Assembly (NCBI GenBank): GCA_902464375.1
Contig: CABQIM010000017.1
Coordinates: forward strand, 1 to 23,934
DNA length: 23,934 nt
Direction: 5' to 3'
Source: an uncultured bacterium
Lineage (GTDB): Bacteria > Cyanobacteriota > Vampirovibrionia > Gastranaerophilales > Gastranaerophilaceae
Part shown: positions 22,901 to 23,934 of the stretch, in pieces
Position numbering within the stretch: position 1 is the first letter of the stretch
Layout: the number at the start of each line of letters is the position of its first letter
Made by a program: the position numbers and the translations under genes
Notes under the pieces: model-generated
Database searches by the model: none
The model's input: the letters and a program-made list of their open reading frames with translations, nothing else
What the model was told of the DNA's origin: nothing

Positions 22901-23934
22901 TAAAAGTTGATTCAAATATTTTTCATCAGTTGTTTTATCATAGCTATACAATAAAGAGTCAATGCTGTTACAGTCAAATCTTGGTTTATCATTTATTTTG
23001 AGCATTGCTAATTTATCAATTAATTCGGAATTATCCCCCCAATACTTTTCTGTAAGTCGGAGGATTTCTTTGCTGTTAAATCTAGGTTTACCATCCAATT
23101 GAATATTACTCAATGCTTTCACTTCGTTTGGGAATTTTCGCATTTTCCAAGCCAACTCTAAGATGTCATCACCACTAAAACGAGGTTCACCATTCATTGT
23201 CATTTTAGATAATGTTTCAACTTCTTCCGGAAAATCTTTCATTGCTTGTTGAAGCTTATTCCCACTAAGATGCTTGCCTGCAGCTTTCATTCCACCACCA
23301 ATTATTGGAGAAAGAATGGTACCTCCTATATATCCTTTTATGGCGGAATCTGTAACATCTTCTAAACTACCACCATCAAGTGCTGTTCTAAATGCACTAT
23401 CAATAGCACCACTCCAAGCACCATCGGTTGCCATTTCAGCGGCAGTTGCAAGTCCTCTTTTTAAAGTCGTACCACCAACATACTCATAGCCGGCAGGGTT
23501 TACTAAAGCCGATTTTAGAATACCTTTTGCAGCTTCTTTATCTATCATTTTTCCTGTTGTTGATTTAATCGCTTGAATTCCTAGTGATTGAGCCGTAGCC
23601 TTACCGGCTGCACCGCCTAAGCCGGCTGTAAATACAGATAAGCCTCCAGAGAAAGCACCTGTTGCTGCGTCGTGTTTACAATCATTCCAAGTATATTTTT
23701 TATCCGTTCCAACCGTATCAAGAGCTTTTACACCAACCTTGATTGCAGCTCCACTTGCGGTTGCTAAACCAAAACCAAGTGCTAAACTTGTTCCGCCAGT
23801 GAGTGGTGTGGCTGCAATTGCAGCCGTATAAATAGTAAATGCAGCCACACCTGAAACAATATCACCGACCATATCGGTAGCCATATCTTGACCTTCTTTG
23901 TAGCCGTTAATCTTTGTTTCAGCTTGAGAAAGTT
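19916..23934 (-). CDS. Giant repeat protein, 5'-truncated by the window; unassigned
   Basis: The reading frame is open to the window edge: residues such as LSQAETKINGYKEGQD precede the ATG at 23884, with no stop. The true start is therefore outside, and more than 1,338 residues belong to this gene. Numbering from the ATG at 23884: (1) about 1-215, Gly/Ala-rich and hydrophobic, of the kind found before toxin or effector modules in large bacterial proteins. (2) About 228-660, some 13 tandem repeats of 31-38 residues around x-h-NGKPRFSxxDI followed by a helix (MNGEPRFSGDDI, LDGKPRFNSKEI, LDGKFRFNGDDI). (3) About 660-890, helical. (4) About 915-985, an HD-hydrolase-like segment (TFATLLHNTDK) in which the expected H-D is H934-N935. 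(5) About 1095-1322, a mixed alpha/beta C-terminal domain (GFASTSVS, KIICTSYVS, KHGFIFDVP, WNEVLVSNPKISAIF, LPIIVFPAKK). I know no described protein with this order. A role in interaction with a host or other cells is only a guess. Confidence 0.85.
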   Translation of the reverse strand, partial: LSQAETKINGYKEGQDMATDMVGDIVSGVAAFTIYTAAIAATPLTGGTSLALGFGLATASGAAIKVGVKALDTVGTDKKYTWNDCKHDAATGAFSGGLSVFTAGLGGAAGKATAQSLGIQAIKSTTGKMIDKEAAKGILKSALVNPAGYEYVGGTTLKRGLATAAEMATDGAWSGAIDSAFRTALDGGSLEDVTDSAIKGYIGGTILSPIIGGGMKAAGKHLSGNKLQQAMKDFPEEVETLSKMTMNGEPRFSGDDILELAWKMRKFPNEVKALSNIQLDGKPRFNSKEILRLTEKYWGDNSELIDKLAMLKINDKPRFDCNSIDSLLYSYDKTTDEKYLNQLLNLEIDGKLRFNGDDIANLFRKHKLSPENRDINRIIELAKYKLDGKFRFNGDDISSIANPANKNEIDEVIGITINGKPRFSKGSEISNIAYGLKKNPKEIKELLKMSVEGKPRFSTEDSYYLAKCAEFKNKMPELADIFLNAKFDGKYRFNKPKELYNILDIAKKYPETAVEALKLTHNGKEIDGAYMSEIIKANSECPEELKSVLAMQRFDESFFPNVIRMAAFKKYAPELFEKSLNEKINNKYRFSDNDLVTISFVSTTYSDTVKKMIDKKVNGKAVFNAENIRDFVEIYNNPSTANLFDKLISIKKTNGKKLFDVNYWEDMYKLKQGLNYYTKEIQDLLNNEKFPTNLIKDTIKNGKILNYAKWINRSVESMNKGEKRAFMNDMLAFKHCDYMSKDLAKYFPAVPKTESEYMATMKRISQSLNISLEKLPPETCAKFNSSLKSFENTIENMDLSKLENVSLSMQHTTFIQRIERVLNRLSKDEQAKVKDFYGFDIRNGKLSGYPENLGRDLNSSEFSNKSALKEIASIIEEYKNNNFIIVKDNPELNKVLKDISKPMPEIFNQVDGSKTFVNVLKTVQSITKNPKFAKLSDSDKKVLTFATLLHNTDKNFGDTTDSAFDAFFIAQKFGFSDNEAKKVYSIIQSSNLIDKFMATSKDKIVKEFRGVELSTTERKNVFERLAFDLKDGNDFELAQMLYSAKDKDGLTRYLDKMLDTKIKEIKSADFILPQTPAENYMQRAVLKQISKTDERTKATRNYNVKIVNSSDLDDLYAFIHTPECGFASTSVSRNTKFANFEAFNNISDDKIICTSYVSKDKICGAAKHGFIFDVPNDKQFVGMGHDIFSLCKNTNDMLTEYYDKNSMVMANKGRGIKYKHRTMISDNLKQILNISNEEYAKRVDNIKAKLGNKPMTIENLSEIDLDFANAYKEFLSRDNTGDKRLSDALLRSDKWNEVLVSNPKISAIFTRDLDNIPEEYLKKAQEEDLPIIVFPAKK

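Noticed and set aside
22000..23250. Tandem DNA repeat or CRISPR array in the NGKPRF region
   Set aside because: The repetition is at the protein level inside an open frame. The DNA of the units has diverged and there are no uniform spacers.

Overview
The window is AT-rich and looks like a chromosomal segment of a Gram-negative, non-photosynthetic relative of the Cyanobacteria (Vampirovibrionia / Gastranaerophilales, formerly 'Melainabacteria'). This placement is inferred from four things: an atpD-atpC pair with its own promoter, apart from the other ATP synthase genes, as in Cyanobacteria; a secreted S-layer-homology (SLH) protein; a tRNA-Asn without an encoded CCA; and two very large, mostly helical, lineage-type proteins at the window edges. 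No phage, insertion sequence, CRISPR array or rRNA was seen.

Layout, left to right. (1) 4-3744, plus strand: a 606-aa protein with four tandem helix-turn-helix-like units, its terminator, then lepA (EF4) under a strong promoter that leaves almost no 5' leader. (2) 3901-8245, minus strand: an SLH surface protein, and upstream of it a riboflavin operon ribE-ribBA followed by a two-lobed GNAT acetyltransferase. (3) 8422-10164, plus strand: fliD, alone, with a near-consensus sigma-70 promoter and its own terminator. (4) 10253-13190, plus strand: a tightly coupled operon of a hotdog dehydratase, a ketoreductase and a ketosynthase, followed by a secreted matrixin-type metalloprotease. The three lipid enzymes resemble the ApeP-ApeQ-ApeR core of aryl polyene biosynthesis. 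(5) 13313-13384, minus strand: tRNA-Asn(GUU). (6) 13590-14369, plus strand: a secreted two-domain beta-rich protein. (7) 14493-23934, minus strand. In transcription order this holds the 5'-truncated giant repeat protein, atpD-atpC, a small cysteine-containing secreted protein, mraY, short hpf, a GT2 glycosyltransferase and rdgB.

How the genes work together: most are housekeeping (translation quality control, riboflavin, ATP synthase, peptidoglycan lipid I, ribosome hibernation, nucleotide sanitation, tRNA). Accessory content centres on the cell surface: the SLH protein, FliD, the two secreted proteins, the metalloprotease and the putative polyene cassette.

The least explained items are the giant protein at 19916-23934, the pair of TTTACCG-NN-CGGTAAA dyads exactly 50 bp apart between it and the atpD promoter, the isolated Ape-like trio, and several palindromic intergenic elements. 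The giant protein has a glycine/alanine-rich hydrophobic N-terminal region, about 13 repeats of 31-38 residues built around NGKPRF, a degenerate HD-like segment and an unassigned C-terminal domain.
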